A DNA stretch of 64,000 bases from Glandiceps talaboti (Eukaryota; Hemichordata; Enteropneusta; Spengelidae): NCBI RefSeq assembly GCF_964340395.1, contig NC_135555.1:13209246-13273245 (forward strand), given 5' to 3'. Positions 14,600 through 29,000 of this stretch are shown in pieces; position 1 is the first letter of the stretch, and each line of letters opens with the position of its first letter. The notes below the pieces were generated by a model. The model did no database searches and had not been told where the DNA came from. It saw only the letters and a program-made list of their open reading frames with translations. The translations under genes were made by a program, and so were the position numbers.

Positions 14600-16975
14600 T
14601 TTAGTACATGTACATATGTACAATTTACTGGTATACGGTTTATATGTGCTTCCGTCATCATTTCAATATCTCATCGAATGTGAAAATTAGGTCACTTTGG
14701 ATATTGAAGATATATATTTCCTACTGTATTGATTTCTTATTTAGCTAATAGAAGTTTTGGAATATGATAAATAGTCATTTTTTTAATGATCTAACATGAT
14801 TTAAAAGGGAAATGCCTTCAAGTTGTTTCACCAGTTGAAAGCTAACCTGTGAACATATGTATGTATTCAGGTTCAGTCTCTGCTTATTATAGCTAAGTTA
14901 GCTGAAAAGATTTTTGCACCTATATTAATCAGCATGAACATGGGATCACTGTCACTTGTAAATTGTTATGACTTCATGTTATAAAGGCAATACATTTATT
15001 GACTTTTTTAATACATAAGTGATGTGGCTATAAGAACAGTTTTCAAAAAAAAAATTATGAGCCTAGCTAGATCTAGTGGAGCCAAAACATGAAATATTGT
15101 ATTTCTGCTTAAAAATATCGTGTGACATGTAAATACATTTACAGCAGTAAAACAATACTAGTGTAACAGAAGTTATGCACAGGATATAACATATATAAGA
15201 TAACTAATAGGATTAGGAAATACAAATCAGTGAGTGACAGTTGAAAAAATATTGACAGTATAATCACTGTTGGCTATATACTAATCAATTATGATGTGAC
15301 CTATATTTCCACCATCTGTTGTAATACAGTATGAAGTGTCAATCAAAAACAAGTGTGCTGTCCAATGCAATACATTGCAGAAGGAATTTTGGCTTTGTGC
15401 TGTGAGTATTAAACTTGTTTGACAGTTTTATTTGACAATTTAAGACATCAAGGAATGTTTTTAAAAATCTTCATTTTAAGTATACTTATTTTCACCCATT
15501 GAACTAGTTACCCTTCTGCCACAACCATTATCTTTATTTTTTACATGAACTTGACCTGAAGAGGGTTTTTAATAACTTTGTCATACACGAAACCAGTTGA
15601 GAACTATGGCTTCTATGAAGGCATGTTGTTTTGCAGTTTGAGTACATGAGACTGTGTCCATAAGTCACTATGAACACAGAATGGACACTATTTCACATCT
15701 GAATTGCCATTAAATCTAGAATCCATAAATCATCTATTATGACTGGAACACTTACCATTACTAAATACACGTATTACATGAATCACATGAATACGAAAAG
15801 GAAATCTATCATTTTTTACGTCACAGGAGAAATGTCGTGATAGGAAATAAAACCATTTCAGTTCTGAAACAGTTCAATTTTTATCTCTAATGAATTGAAA
15901 TTCCCCGGGAGGAAATGGGAAAACCTGCCAGAGATAAATCTTTTGATAACGCTAGAAGTTTATCTGATTTCCAGCAAGTGGATACAAGACAACTAATCCA
16001 TCTTTACATTGAGAATGCGATGTGACAGTTGTAACAGTCAGAAAATTTGAAGACATTGTTTGCATACAGATAGCTTGGGTTCATGTTTCCATCAGCAATG
16101 CATCATGTCATAAAGACTACCCAGAATTGCTGTCTATCTTCAGTGTAACAATATACCATCATCTATGCTTTGTAAGTAAATCATAAATTTTATTTACTAT
16201 TCAGTTGTTTCGTTTTAGATGCAGTTTTTCATTTTATTTGTTATTCATTATATTGATGTGGAAGGTGATCCTAAAGATGCTGTACAGAAATAGGTTTCAG
16301 CAGATATGCATTGATGCAGCACTGCAATATACATGCACATGTGAAGAATTCCTGTGTGATGCTGCATTATCAGAGATAGGCTATCAGCAGAGAAAATACA
16401 AATTGACCCGTCGTCAAGTAATCGTCAAATTGTATGATCATATTACATAAGCAAGCTAATTTCTTTTAATTTTATAGGTACTTTAAGTGTGAAGTTTCTC
16501 ACAAATCTTTTGTGGCGACATCTCACAGAGCTTGCAATTGCCTGTGATTTAATTTGTTGCTGATATGCGATAAAGTGATGGACATATTTGCTGTAATATT
16601 GCTTCTTTGTCTGACAGACTTTCTTTGAATGGCAATACATGCCGATGAATTTTTTTCTTCAGAATTTGACCTTGATTGACAGCCAAGGCAATATTTGACA
16701 ATTAGGTCATTCTTGTCACAAATGCTAGATGGTCATGACCTACATGTGCACAGGAATTCCTGTGTATTCTAATAGTAATGACATGATCTTGACCTTAATT
16801 TGAAGGTACAAATGTTGTCATCAACACTTGTCTTGAATAGCATGGGAGATATGGAATATAGAAGTACATTGATCATCTTGTAAGTCCTAATTTTCTGTAT
16901 TCTCATGCAACATCAACATATTGGTGTAGAGTAAAACATTAATTCATAATTAAATTTAAATTGAGTTTGCACAAG
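14600..16975. other. No gene seen
   Basis: AT-rich intergenic DNA. The 81-codon ORF at 16205-16450 has no recognisable domain. Confidence 0.55.
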
Positions 16976-16979
16976 GAGT

Positions 16980-17225
16980 TTCGGCAAAAAAGTAACCTTC
17001 CCTACTCTTCAGTGAAGACAACTGCAGAGCCAATGGACATCTGCCCTAGGCCTACATACATACACACTTGCTCTAAAGTACTAATTAAAAAGAACAGTAA
17101 TTGCCATAAATAGTAGATTGAGTGACAGGTTTGTTTAAAATTTAAAAAAAATCATATCATCACACCATTTTAAACAGAATTTCCTGACCAGAAACAATTC
17201 TTCACCTTTTTTTGGCCTTAGAGGC
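16980..17225 (+). mobile_element. Partial copy of the 45.4-kb foldback family
   Basis: Matches, in inverse orientation, the element at 45388-45725: CAGTGAAGACAACTGCAGAG, ACACACTTGCT, TAAAGTACTAA, CAGTAATTGCCATAAATAGT and CTGACCAGAAACAATT, ending at a T-run plus GGCC. The left end is not clearly preserved. Confidence 0.75.
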
Positions 17226-17567
17226 GAATTATTATATTTTGTGATCATCTAAGAATTAATCTTTAGATGATTCCAGCATCATAATTGTTGGCACATTTTC
17301 ATATTCCTTTTCATCATTGTCATGTGGGATTTCCATTTTAATAGATCATTGGCCAATGTAATCATTCACAAATGACACCAATTTACCTTTCGTTAAATCC
17401 TTGAATAAATATCAAAACATATCACAGGTCCCTATGGCACCAAAAGCTATGTCAGCACTCAAAATATGTATACAGTATTGTAATGTATCTAGGCTTCTTA
17501 ACGATCATAGATGTCACCATCAACTGTTAAGCCAACTGTGAGATACTGATAGTGAAAGCTCATCAAT

Positions 17568-17605
<38 letters not shown>

Positions 17606-17606
17606 A
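17568..17606. repeat. (ATG)n trinucleotide microsatellite
   Basis: About 13 uninterrupted ATG/GAT units. The poly-Ser ORF on the - strand is a by-product. Confidence 0.95.
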
Positions 17607-17609
17607 GTC

Positions 17610-19245
17610 CATACATCCCTAGGCCAGGTGCAGGTTTTGTTGAATGAAAATTATCTGATGGAGGTGCACAACCTGATAATGTTGTCAAGGTCACATTCAT
17701 TCTTTTCAAGTATGTTTCCTCAAAACAGCCCAAGTTAAGGTACAACTTGAAGTTGAAGCTGTTTTGTAACTAATTACAGATTTTTTTTACATTACTTAAT
17801 ATAATTGTAAATGATGATAACAAAAAAAACCCACATAATTATGCATCTCATTTGGGGAAAATATTCAAACCTCATTCAATCAAAATCAATATGAAATTTA
17901 TGAAAATTAATAGCTGTTAAACCTGAAGGCATGATTCACAAAAGGTATGGTATTGTTCCAGAAGGCACCATTTCAGATTGTGAAAATTTACTAAGTAATG
18001 TAACATGGTGCGTGACATGGCACATTTTGTAAATGGTTAACCAGATTTTAATTACATTGTCATTCTCTCATGTTACAATGAGACACCATTCCAGAAGATG
18101 ATATCCATAATAGTGCATGGTTGATTAGACTCAAAGTTGACTCTATGGTGACCCCATGTGAAATACTAAAGAATGAAGAGAATATATTGATGGAGAATTC
18201 ATAGAAACAATTGAATGTAAAAGTGGGATTAAACCATCCTTTAAAATATTTGTGTCATAGAAAATATGTAAAGTACTTCTAGTTTCAAAACCGTCAAATT
18301 CGAACATAAAAAAAGGATAACTATCATGATTACTTAACCAAAAACTGATGAGATCTAAGAGAGTCAATATGTGAATCTCAAAATCAATTAATTTACAATT
18401 TAATTGTGAATAATTAATAAATATAATAGGTAATATTACTATCATGCACATACAAGCTTAATTTATAATAATCATAAATTATAAAATTGATTAGAACATA
18501 AACAAGACTCTCACAGTGGTTTTGTATTTAAAAGACATGTAGAGAAAGCTAAGATATTTTATGTAGCATAATATCTCTGCACAATGTCAGATAACTATTA
18601 CATACACATTCCAAAGCATATCAAGTTTCTAGTAAGTAGTTAGTATTCTTCAGTTGCATTTTAAAAGCTGCTTTTTCACTCAAGAAATGTGAAGGTTCAA
18701 GTGTTTTCCTGTAGCTTAGACTCTATGGGATTGTGTTAGAAAGTATCATATATTTGTTATTAGTGGTGACATTGTTATGAATAGAAAACACATCAAGTAT
18801 TAAAGCTAGCTTGCAAGCCTGATGTTGAGTTAAAGTTTAGTATATACATTAATGCCTTTGTGAATATCTAGGGTAATGTCATATGCTGTTATGGGTACTA
18901 ACTACTAAGAAAAATCAATGTGTAGTACGTGGTCAATCGATATGTTCTGAGTACTCAACTGGTACAATGTTGTATGTAATTGTATCATATAATCCATCTG
19001 GAATTTCACCACCTGTTCAAATTTTTAAAAATTTACTTTGTTATTTGATGTTAAAGAATGGTGACCGGTTACAAAAGATGTGAATTATCTAACGTAATTG
19101 GTTTAAATACCTTGAAATCAAATATAATACCATGTACTTTTATAAATTAGCTAGACAGTGATTGAACTGAAAATTTGCATGAAAAATGTTATACATGTAC
19201 ATGTGCACTGTAATATATATGGTAATATGAAATACAAGGGTGCAA
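17610..19245. other. No gene seen
   Basis: AT-rich. The 102-codon minus-strand ORF at 18143-18451 has no domain or flanking splice pattern. Confidence 0.55.
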
Positions 19246-19249
19246 TGGC

Positions 19250-19800
19250 AACTCAGTCAATATTAAGTATACAACATACATACAGAATGACTGAGCAGGG
19301 GAATCATCAGAAAATAAGACTGAATAGTCATGCTTACATTATTCTGAGCAGGAACAAAAATGTAACCTCGGCCATTTTGTATGATTTAGGAACTGCTTTG
19401 GTAATATTGTGATTGAAATATTAAGTGTTGTCAAACAGACAATTCTCATCATTTTAACATGCTGAGAGTTACTGTATTAAAGGGCAACATGAAAATATGC
19501 AAAATATGATTGGATGCTAACAAGTGTACATAGAGAAGTGTAAAATTTGAATCAATTTGAAAATGGGAAAAATATGATAACATGCTTGCATAGTCTGAGC
19601 AGGATCATAAGTGTGACCATAAAGATTTGTATAATTTGAAAACTCTGACAATATGTGACTTAAATATTAATAATTGTAAATTTGACAATTCTTGTCAGTT
19701 TAAAGATTTTTATGTGTTTAGAGTTGGTGTTATGTATTTATGCAAAATATGGTTGAATGTTAACAAATTTAGATAGTTTGGACAGGAGCCCAAAAAATTC
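19250..19800. repeat. ~250-bp tandem repeat, 2+ copies
   Basis: TCTGAGCAGGA occurs at 19343 and 19593, and TATGCAAAATATG(A/G)TTG at 19496 and 19739. Intervening blocks (GTGACTT/TTGAAATATTAA, GACAATTCT) keep the same order. A decayed third start lies near 19779. Confidence 0.7.
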
Positions 19801-20039
19801 ACTTTGAGAAATTAAACACATGTTGTACAAACAAATGTTAAGTGCTATTTCTATCTTTAACTTATCCATAAAGAGAAGTCGATCAAAGTATTTAAATTAA
19901 GCCAGGTTGTTTGTATTTTTAACATCTTGTATCTGAACAAATATAGAAATTCCATTTGCCCATGTGGTCACGTATTAGAGTAACCTTTTTGACATCAATT
20001 TAGACTTTTACTTCTTACTAATCATGATTCTAAGTATCA

Positions 20040-20690
20040 AACCGAGTCAAGAGGTGGCAAAAGACACTCAACAACGAAGTTTTATCGTTGTTGGGAAATA
20101 TGTACTAAGTTTTCAAGTGGTGAATTCTGTCAGAAATGTTTAGGACTAATGGATGAATTTGTCAGATGGTAATAAGTACACACTACATGTAGTCTAGACT
20201 ATTAAACAGGTCAGGTTTTGTCAAGACACTCGAAAGGATTTTAATCATTGGTGGAAAAGTACAGAAGTTTTCAAGAGATGATACAGAATTCTATCGCAAT
20301 ATTCAGGATTTTGCTGAATATGTCATATGGTGCTCAAGTATGGACACAAAACTTTAAAATGGGTCAGGTTTTGTCAAAAACACTTGACAAAATTTTAATC
20401 ATTGGTAGGAAAGTACGAAAGTGTTCAAGTGGTGATACAGTGCGCCAGCTCTATCACAATATCCCAGACTTTGATAAATTAGTCAGATGTCAGCAAATAT
20501 GTGTACACTAAATTAAAAAACAGCTCATGTTTTCCAAAGATACTCGACCAGAATTTTAATCTTATGTGGAGAAGTGCAATATTTTCAAGTGGTGAAAATC
20601 TTCTGAAATTAAAGTCAGAAGATGAGAAATATGTTCATGTACACTACAATTTAAACTAAGAAAACAGATTAGGTTTTGACTTTAATATTG
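20040..20690. repeat. ~157-bp tandem repeat, 4 copies
   Basis: CAAGTGGTGA-type motifs occur at 20114, 20272, 20426 and 20586 (steps 158, 154, 160). They are preceded by GTCAGGTTTTGTCAA, ACACTCGA and TTTTAATCATTGGTGG blocks. The 87-codon ORF at 20248-20511 is part of the repeat. Confidence 0.8.
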
Positions 20691-21109
20691 GACTTTCAAT
20701 TGAAATTATACATTCTGATGAATATTTCATCTAAAGTCAGTTTTTTCATCATAAATATTTATATATATTTATTTTTGTAGACAGTGACATGAATTCTTAG
20801 TCTTGTACATAATACAAATGAAGATAACACCTGGTTCAAATAATAATCTGATCTCAGTGTGTTTTTAATAATTCATGGTCTGTCCTCTACAGTCAAAAGC
20901 CATCTAGATGGAGACTGATATGATGTACTGTTACGTTTCTTTTCAATGGCAATATATTATCACATCATAAAACCAAGCTGAGATTATGTATTCCAAAAAA
21001 CAAGATTTCGGTGTCCACGCTTAATCATAATTTTACATATATGAGGATGTGGGATAAAAAACTAAATTCTTATACTTAGGCCAGCCTCATTTTTATCCTA
21101 CATTGAACT

Positions 21110-22330
21110 ATTGATCTCGCCCCTAATAATGCTAGCAAATCATCCCAAATGTCAACTTTTTATGATCACTGAACTGAATAATAGTGATGTCAAGTAGTCA
21201 GCTCCTTATCAATTTCAATTTCAAAGTTGTTTCAAACAATAATTAATCATGTCATGGTGTAATTACTGCACAGCAATTTTTCATCAAACCACAAGATTAC
21301 GAGTGTCATTTTTAGAAACATTCTCAATCCTCATCAGTGTCAAATTTCTTTCCACCCATTAGTTTTTGATATATTAAATTACCACAGTTCTCTAAACCAC
21401 AAGATACTATGATTAGGATTTTTAGTAGCTTAACTTATCAATGTCGAATGTCAAATCGACGTCTTTCCACCAGTAATTGATCATGACATTCCTATTGCTG
21501 CTGTGTGATTATCAATTTTAAAAGCCAATTTCTTTATCACCAAGTCATTCATATACTATATTAACTTACTGCAGCAGATCTTCTCCAATCAAGATATTTA
21601 TGATAATCATTTTTTGAGTTTGTCAATGTCACATTTCTTTCCTCAAGTTGATGATGATATTATTATTGCTGCCCATCTCCTAATCACAAGATTGTGATTA
21701 TCAATTTTGAAAGCCTTTCAGTCCTCATCAATGTCAAATTTCTTTCCACTATTGTGATATAAATATTACAGTTCTTCTGGATACCATGAGATTGCATGTG
21801 ACTATCATTTAGCAGCCTTTTAGCATCTTCAGTCAGTTTCATTGTCAAAATTTTGTTAATTTTCGATCTATCATTATGATATTGTTCTCCAAACCACAAG
21901 ATTGATCTTTTCAATTATCAATTTTATTTTTAAATTAGTAGCCTCCTTTACCAAAGTCAATGTCAAATTTGTTGTGACCTGTCAATTATTACAGTTCTTC
22001 TCCGAACTACAAGATTGCAATTATTTTATCAATGTCAGTATCATATTTATTAATTTACCACCTGCCACTATGGATATGATATCATTTTTTGCACTTCATG
22101 CTCCAAACCACAACATAGTGATTTATGATTCTTAGGTGTCAGTCTTATCAATGTCAATATCAATGTCAGTTTTTTTCACGGCAGTCATTTCAGAACTCAT
22201 GTAATACACAGTTGTCCTCCGAACTATACGATGACTAATAATTAAGATTATGAGTTTTACATAGTCTAGCTTTCTAAATTCTCCTCTAGGTCAAATTTCC
22301 TCTCACCAGTCATTCATCTTGATATGTTGC
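21110..22330. repeat. Long decayed satellite-like tandem repeat
   Basis: The blocks AACCACAAGATT, GTGATTATCAATTTT, TCAATGTCAAATTTCTTTCCACC and ATTACAGTTCTTCTCC recur in that order about eight to nine times over 1.2 kb, with irregular spacing of roughly 105-170 bp. No coding potential. Confidence 0.7.
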
Positions 22331-23195
22331 TGATGTTTTCAATTCATACTCATACTTTTAGCAGTCAGGATGCTGTAGAAATACCAATTTCTGTCAGGAT
22401 GCTGTTAGCCATTTGACCTATTACGGGTCCCAAATTTCAGAAATAAACGATACTTTTGCCAAGATACACACTTGTGGTGTCAGCCATCTTTTAATACCAT
22501 CAATAACATTGTCTTTTGACTAATCAAGCCATAAAGGGCATTATTTGCCAATTTGGGGTCAGATAACATAAATTATAACATCTGTCAGATCACGAGAGAG
22601 AGAAAATATGAGGCCACTGGTGTCATTCAGATGCCATTTATTCCTGTTAATTGCACACTTTTTTGTATACTTAATGAAACGTTTTAAATTGCATCATTAG
22701 TGTAAAGTTAATTAGAATGTAATGATGTGATTCATATCTGTAGAGGTTTGATATTACCTGCTATGGGAATTAAAAGTGATCTAGTCCATACAGACACAGA
22801 ATGTCAATGATATAGACTCAAACCATTTTAATCTTGGAATACTCCATGCACTCACCTTTTATTTGTAAGAGCAAATTTGTCATATACATACATATGGAAC
22901 ATCCTAAAAAATACTCTCAATATATTATTTTTTGCATTACATTACATTATATTATGTTATGTTACATTTGATACCAAAGGAAAATTCCTATTCACAAAGT
23001 CAAAAATAAAATATTCACTTGCATCTCATTAGCATCATCAGGGGTGACGTACTACAATGTATATGCACAGTGGGTTATTATCACTGATGAGACTTGGCAA
23101 AAATTTGGAATTTGCTTCTGAAAAAATTGTTTTGACTCTGTGAGTAGAAATATTCATTTACTCCTGTGAATTAACTCTTTACATAAATATTGTTA
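22331..23195. other. No gene seen
   Basis: Intergenic DNA that includes a first short (ATTAC)n-like patch at 22935-22970. Confidence 0.55.
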
Positions 23196-23199
23196 TCGT

Positions 23200-23440
23200 A
23201 CATTGCATTACATTACATGATATTACATTACGTTACGTGACATTATGTTATCTTACATTACTTTGCATTATATTACATTACATTACATTACATTACATTA
23301 AATTACGTTACATGACTTTACGTTATAATACATTTTATTGCATCATACATTGTTATTACATTATATTATGTTATGTTATGTTACTACATTATATTACATT
23401 ACATGTACATTTCATAATTATGACATTGCGTTACATTGCA
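23200..23440. repeat. (ATTAC)n pentanucleotide repeat, imperfect
   Basis: ATTAC/GTTAC units dominate about 240 bp, purest at 23270-23300. The 91-codon ORF at 23237-23512 is the repeat read in frame. Confidence 0.85.
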
Positions 23441-26036
23441 TATGAAATCTTACTAAAACTTGTTTTACCCATACAGATTACAGCATCAGCATACATTCAG
23501 AACATTCAATAGCATTCTCTGTCGTCTAATATCCTTGCAAGCTGTTACCTTTATATCATAAATCATTCCGTATTTTCCTTCTATTATAAGAAAGTCACCA
23601 CTCCTCGTAATCTGTACGTGAAATTTCCATGCATACTGAGTTTCATGGATAATTTAAACCGTAACAGATGATACATGGGAAATCCTTCTACTTTTAGAAA
23701 GTAGTATGATATATGTCATAAGCCAAACCAATGTTTACTGTGTGACTATATCAGTCACTTGTCAAACCAATAGGCCTCTTGCCCTCTTTTCACCAAATGT
23801 CAAAAGACTGCAGGTTGCGCACACAGAGGAACATTTTACATAATTTATAAGTATCCCCCGGTACTATATTTAATATTCCCCCGTAAATTGTTGTCATTCA
23901 GCCAAGGAAATGTCAAGTGACCTAAGGGGCATTGTCACTCTGAGTCGAAGATGAGAAAGATGAAACCCCTTAGGTCATGGGTAATTAATTCCCAGCTGAC
24001 TGAAGACAAAAATTAGGAATGATATGATTATTGATACATAATCATACATATTTAAATGTAAGTTGTGAAAAATCAGGAGTACTGGCAACTTTGAAAGTTT
24101 GAATGACTTATATTTCAATCACCATAAAATAAATGAGGTGGATTTGTGTTGTAATGTACAACGACCAGGATATAAGCCCCATATTTGTTGTTCAGACACG
24201 TACAACATTGCTTGCACCATTGGTATAATAATTAGGATACGCTATCAAATGCCTACCACATTATTCAGAATTCCCTGAATATTATTTCCTACACATATAC
24301 TTTATTACTTTCTGTGTAACAAAATACACAATATATTAAGCTCCTTCGTCCTTGACAACAGAGCTACTGTTGGGCATACTGAACATGGATTAGTTTATTG
24401 TGAACCTGTTAAAGCCTGGGGATGATATGTGATCACCAATGAATCACAGTTACCGATAACTTACCATTTATATATGCACCCTCAGAAATGATCCACATAG
24501 CAATCTTATGGTATTATTTTATTCAAGAAAATCAAGCCCATTCTCAAACAAAACCGAGAAGAAAAAAACACAGGTTTTTTACCATACAAACGTTTGAAAT
24601 AGGGGTCAAAATGATATCAGCCATTTTAGAATCCAATATGGCCACCAAATACTATTGGAAAAAAATGAGTTGAAATAATTGAAAACAAGATGAAAAAATG
24701 TTTGTAATTATAATGAAATATTGAAGTATTACTGAAGACATCAGTGAAATTGTTCACAACTTGAAGCAACATTTTAAATCAGCAGTTCATGAAGTTGTGC
24801 TACAGCATCAGGCGTTAGTGTATCCTGGATTCCTCATATATGGCACTATCATTTCCTACACCCAGTATGTTTGTGAAAGTGAAACAATACCCAGAGGTCG
24901 ATTTATAGCCCTTTGACTAGCTAGGCATTACTTTTGTGTAGGATGCTTCACAAAAAAATGATGTTTTTCATGTCAGATGTCAGCTTGATCACTAAGTCAA
25001 CACACATCAAACACTCTACTACCAAACAATGTGTTTCTGTATTATAGGTATCAGCTGGTATATGAAGGACAGACATATCAATCAGACTTACAAAAATACA
25101 AAATTAGAGATGCAGCGATCTGTTTATGTAAAATTGTGGAAACTAAGCTTTCAGTTTATATAGACACAAAGTAGTTGTTGTATGTGGTAGAATACACAAG
25201 TGAGTTGGTGATAGCAGTGACTTTGTTTTGGTGATAATGCAAGATTGTCACCCTATAATCAAGATAGTGTAAACATTTGTAGTCTTCAAAAAATGTACAC
25301 TGCAAGATCATGGAAGTTATCAGAAATGCCAACCCACTGTGAGTACAAACAAATATCCATTCAATAGTTTAAAATCAGCATGTCACAACGATATAGTTTT
25401 AGTTTGTGTCAATCTTTAATACTTTGCTGAAAGCTTAGTGGTTTCTGCTGTCACAATTAATACCTGTACATTGTAATATGAATTATGTATAAACCGAATT
25501 TATATCATGTACCGCTTTAAATATTGTAACCCATACAACAACCAGTACTTTTATTCCCATAGGTTGTGCCATCTTTGATGTTGTGTCAAATGTGTTGCAT
25601 ATTTATGGAGAAAAATACACATAGGACACTTAATTTCACTGACATGAAGATGCATTTTCCCTTACAAAAAATTTAACTTTGAACTGTAGGGAAATGGTTT
25701 TAAAGACATGCAATTCCAATATTGCGATATTAAAAAAATTGTTATCAAAAGCCACTGGAAATTCTATTTGCAATATATGAAGACTAAAAAATAATTTTTC
25801 TTAACATCAATGATGGAAGGTGGCTAAGAAGTTTTCCGTGCTTATTCAATACCATCAGCAGAGTGCATTCATTAGTCAGAAGGCTTGTACATGGTGATTT
25901 TGTGAAACCACAAAGAAATAGGCTTAGCACTGTTTGGTGACTTTTATCATGACCAAAGTTTTTTACTCCCTCAACGTAAAATTAAATTGCAATTATAAAA
26001 TATTAGGACTCAGTTCAAGGAAATGTTTGCTTTCAT
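23441..26036. other. No gene seen; one small stem-loop
   Basis: A 12-bp perfect inverted repeat (TGACCTAAGGGG, 23918-23929 and 23966-23977) is the only structure noticed besides a short dispersed block at 24621-24651 that recurs inversely at 49528-49557. Confidence 0.5.
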
Positions 26037-26084
26037 ATGTAGTTATGAACTGAGAGTCCATGGACTCTGAGTTCATAATTACAT
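26037..26084. repeat. 48-bp near-perfect palindrome
   Basis: Centred on CCATGG at 26058-26063, with 22 of 24 base pairs matching. The arms contain TGAACT and AGTTCA half-sites in inverted orientation. Confidence 0.85.
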
Positions 26085-29000
26085 TTATTCTTGCAAATAC
26101 AGCACACATATTTCAATCATTAGTCTGAGATTGCTGAATACTTACAAATGACAGTCTATAGTCATATCATAATATTTGCTTGCAGTCATCACTCATTTTG
26201 AAATATTTTCTGTAAAAATGAATAATTTAGATAATGAATAAATTATTATTTCATTTATATATGTTTACAATAAAAATGGTCTGTTGAAAGAATTTTGAAT
26301 TAAAATTTGATGTTTTGCCTGATTCTTCAGTTCGTAATCTCAAATTTGCAAGATGACTGAACATCATTAAAATTTGTTTGCCCAGAACAGCGTGAAGCAA
26401 TATTATGATTCAGCAATTCATATTACATGGAGTTGTTTGCTTTGAGGAACTCAGATCAAGATAATGGATCGATTATCCTGTTTTTTTCAGTTGGAAAACT
26501 AACTTGATCCTGGATATGAGTACATACAGCATGACTATGCATGCAGCATGTCATGTACAAGTTGTATCTCATGTTTCATTCTTTTTCAAATTTTGTTTAC
26601 CTAGCTTTAAATCTACAAATACGTCTAGCTGTAAATCTGCAAATTAGCCCAACAACTTTGACCATTTACCGGTACATGTACTACTTAAAAACTATTTCCC
26701 TTGGTTAGAAACATATTTGTGCATAACAATGGGGGTTTACTGTTACAGAAAGTACTCCAAAAGTGTTTATTACAGCTAATAGGTGATATGGGGGTAACTC
26801 TTAACAAATCAAGTGGTCAGCTCAGACTAGAAGGCATTGGAGGATGCTGTACAGATTTGTATCCATAAGCTGTCCTACAAAAGTTGAATTAATTACTGTA
26901 TCATAATTTTAATAAGACTGTGTAATAATTAATGACTTTGTTTCTAATTTTGCTTAATTTTAATTATGCTGAATTTTAACCCATGTCTTTAAAGCTCTTC
27001 ACGTCAAAATCGATGTAAATGATAATGGCTTTGGCAGGATTAGGTATTAATTGCAGCAGGGTCACTCCTTTGCATGTTAGTGTTTAGAGCTGCAGTAGCT
27101 AGCTAGATGATTAATAGAATATTAGATTATGTAATTATTATAAATTCTGTAAGCACTTGTAATATTGTCTCTGTAAGAGAAAGAAATATATCATATGTGA
27201 TGTGTCCTCTCCCTTATCTATAGTATATATAATTTATGCTATAATATGTGTGCATAAGTGTGATCACTCCCTAGCCTGTTCTTTGTCAGCAAGACAAATA
27301 GTACTACTTTATATCTTTATATACTGTGAAAAATGACCAACCTATGACTACATAATAACTATGATTTGAGCAAAACTCCTAAATAACCATGGTATAAATG
27401 CCCATAGCAACAACATATTGAAAATTGTTCACTTTTGATGTACAAATGTCAATGACATATAAAGTACATGTACACTATTATTTTGTTATATACTGAGCTA
27501 TGAGTAACGTATTTACCCTGGTAACAAAGGTATTGGGATTTTATAAGTCTTGCATGGATTTCAATGCCATGATCAATAATTTTGGGAATTCAAAACCTTG
27601 ATAAAATACCAGCCAACTTTGGTAGATTTTGCTTCATAGTACTGCCATTTTTTCACTGATTTTTTTCATTGTGAGTACCACGTCCATGCTACATGTATTG
27701 TTGATGTTTTTGTTAACTATTATTATGTTAATAGGTAAGAAGATGGTAAAAACTGCCAAATTTTGAGAATGTCAGGGGTTGAGATTGTAGGCTGTAGAAA
27801 GTGATGACGTATAATTCCTTTCCACAATTTGTTGTCTTAAAATACCAATACCCTGCATCTTTTTTTTATCGTTATGAACGCCCACATAGAAGATGAATTA
27901 TTGATTGAGTAGTTGCTCAACTGTGGCTTATACAGCCTGAAAGGAAATTTAATGTGATATGATGTGATGTATGGCCAAAATGAAATTTATTATATACAGA
28001 AATGACTGTAAGTATTTCCTTGGACAGATAATGTAAAATGTATTACAATGATTGCAACTGTCAATCATAACATAGAATGTATAATGGTAATATATACCTT
28101 TGAATCAGCTGTCATTTTGAAATTATAGTTTTGATATCATGGTGATAGAAACTTAGCAATCCCTTTTCATATTTTCCCATAGATCACAACTTTTTGGTCA
28201 TCATTTTCAATGTTTGTTTAGTGACTTCTTGTCATTGACTATTCTTTGTTACAGAATTTATGTGATAACTAGAACCTTTCTGGTTTTGCAAAGTGGTTGT
28301 TGGTTTGCAGTTTTCCTTTTCTGTGTACCAGCAAATTTTAGATTTCAGTGACAAAACTAATCAAAACCTCAAAGTATAGGAGTGGTTCTGTCCTTATGAT
28401 TTGTATGTATACATGTATATGCACATATCAGTCTGTACGTTGCCATTTTCAGCCAGATATCAAAAACTCATTTTGTTGAAACTCAATTGAATATATGCAC
28501 ATATTTGTCTGTATGTAGCCATTGTTCCACCACATGTTAACACATTTTGTGGAATATTGACATTTTACCGAAGGCACACGCAACGTAAGTATGTTTTATG
28601 ATGCAATGAAAGTTGATGAAAGGTGTTAAATTAAAAATCCATGCTAGCTGCTAGTGTACCTTGAAATCAATATCTTATACATGTATACTCAATATACGCA
28701 ATTCAGCAGTAATTTCATATTCAATCGCTGGTTTTACAGAATCCCAAAGAACCATTTACACTGTGTCTTGTTCATCTTTTTAGGTACTGATGCATTTATA
28801 AAACCACATTAAGTAGCTAGTATATTTCGTTAGCAAATTGTAGCTTGTTAGCGACTCAAAGAAATTCAGTATAAGATGTGTACAGTTTTGAATTAACCAT
28901 TACAGAACTTCAGCTCATTTTTTTTTCGCACAAAGCAGCCGCATTTCCTTTCATTAATAGTAGTTTCTAAAAGTAGAAAGAGTGACCTCTGCTCCAGAAA

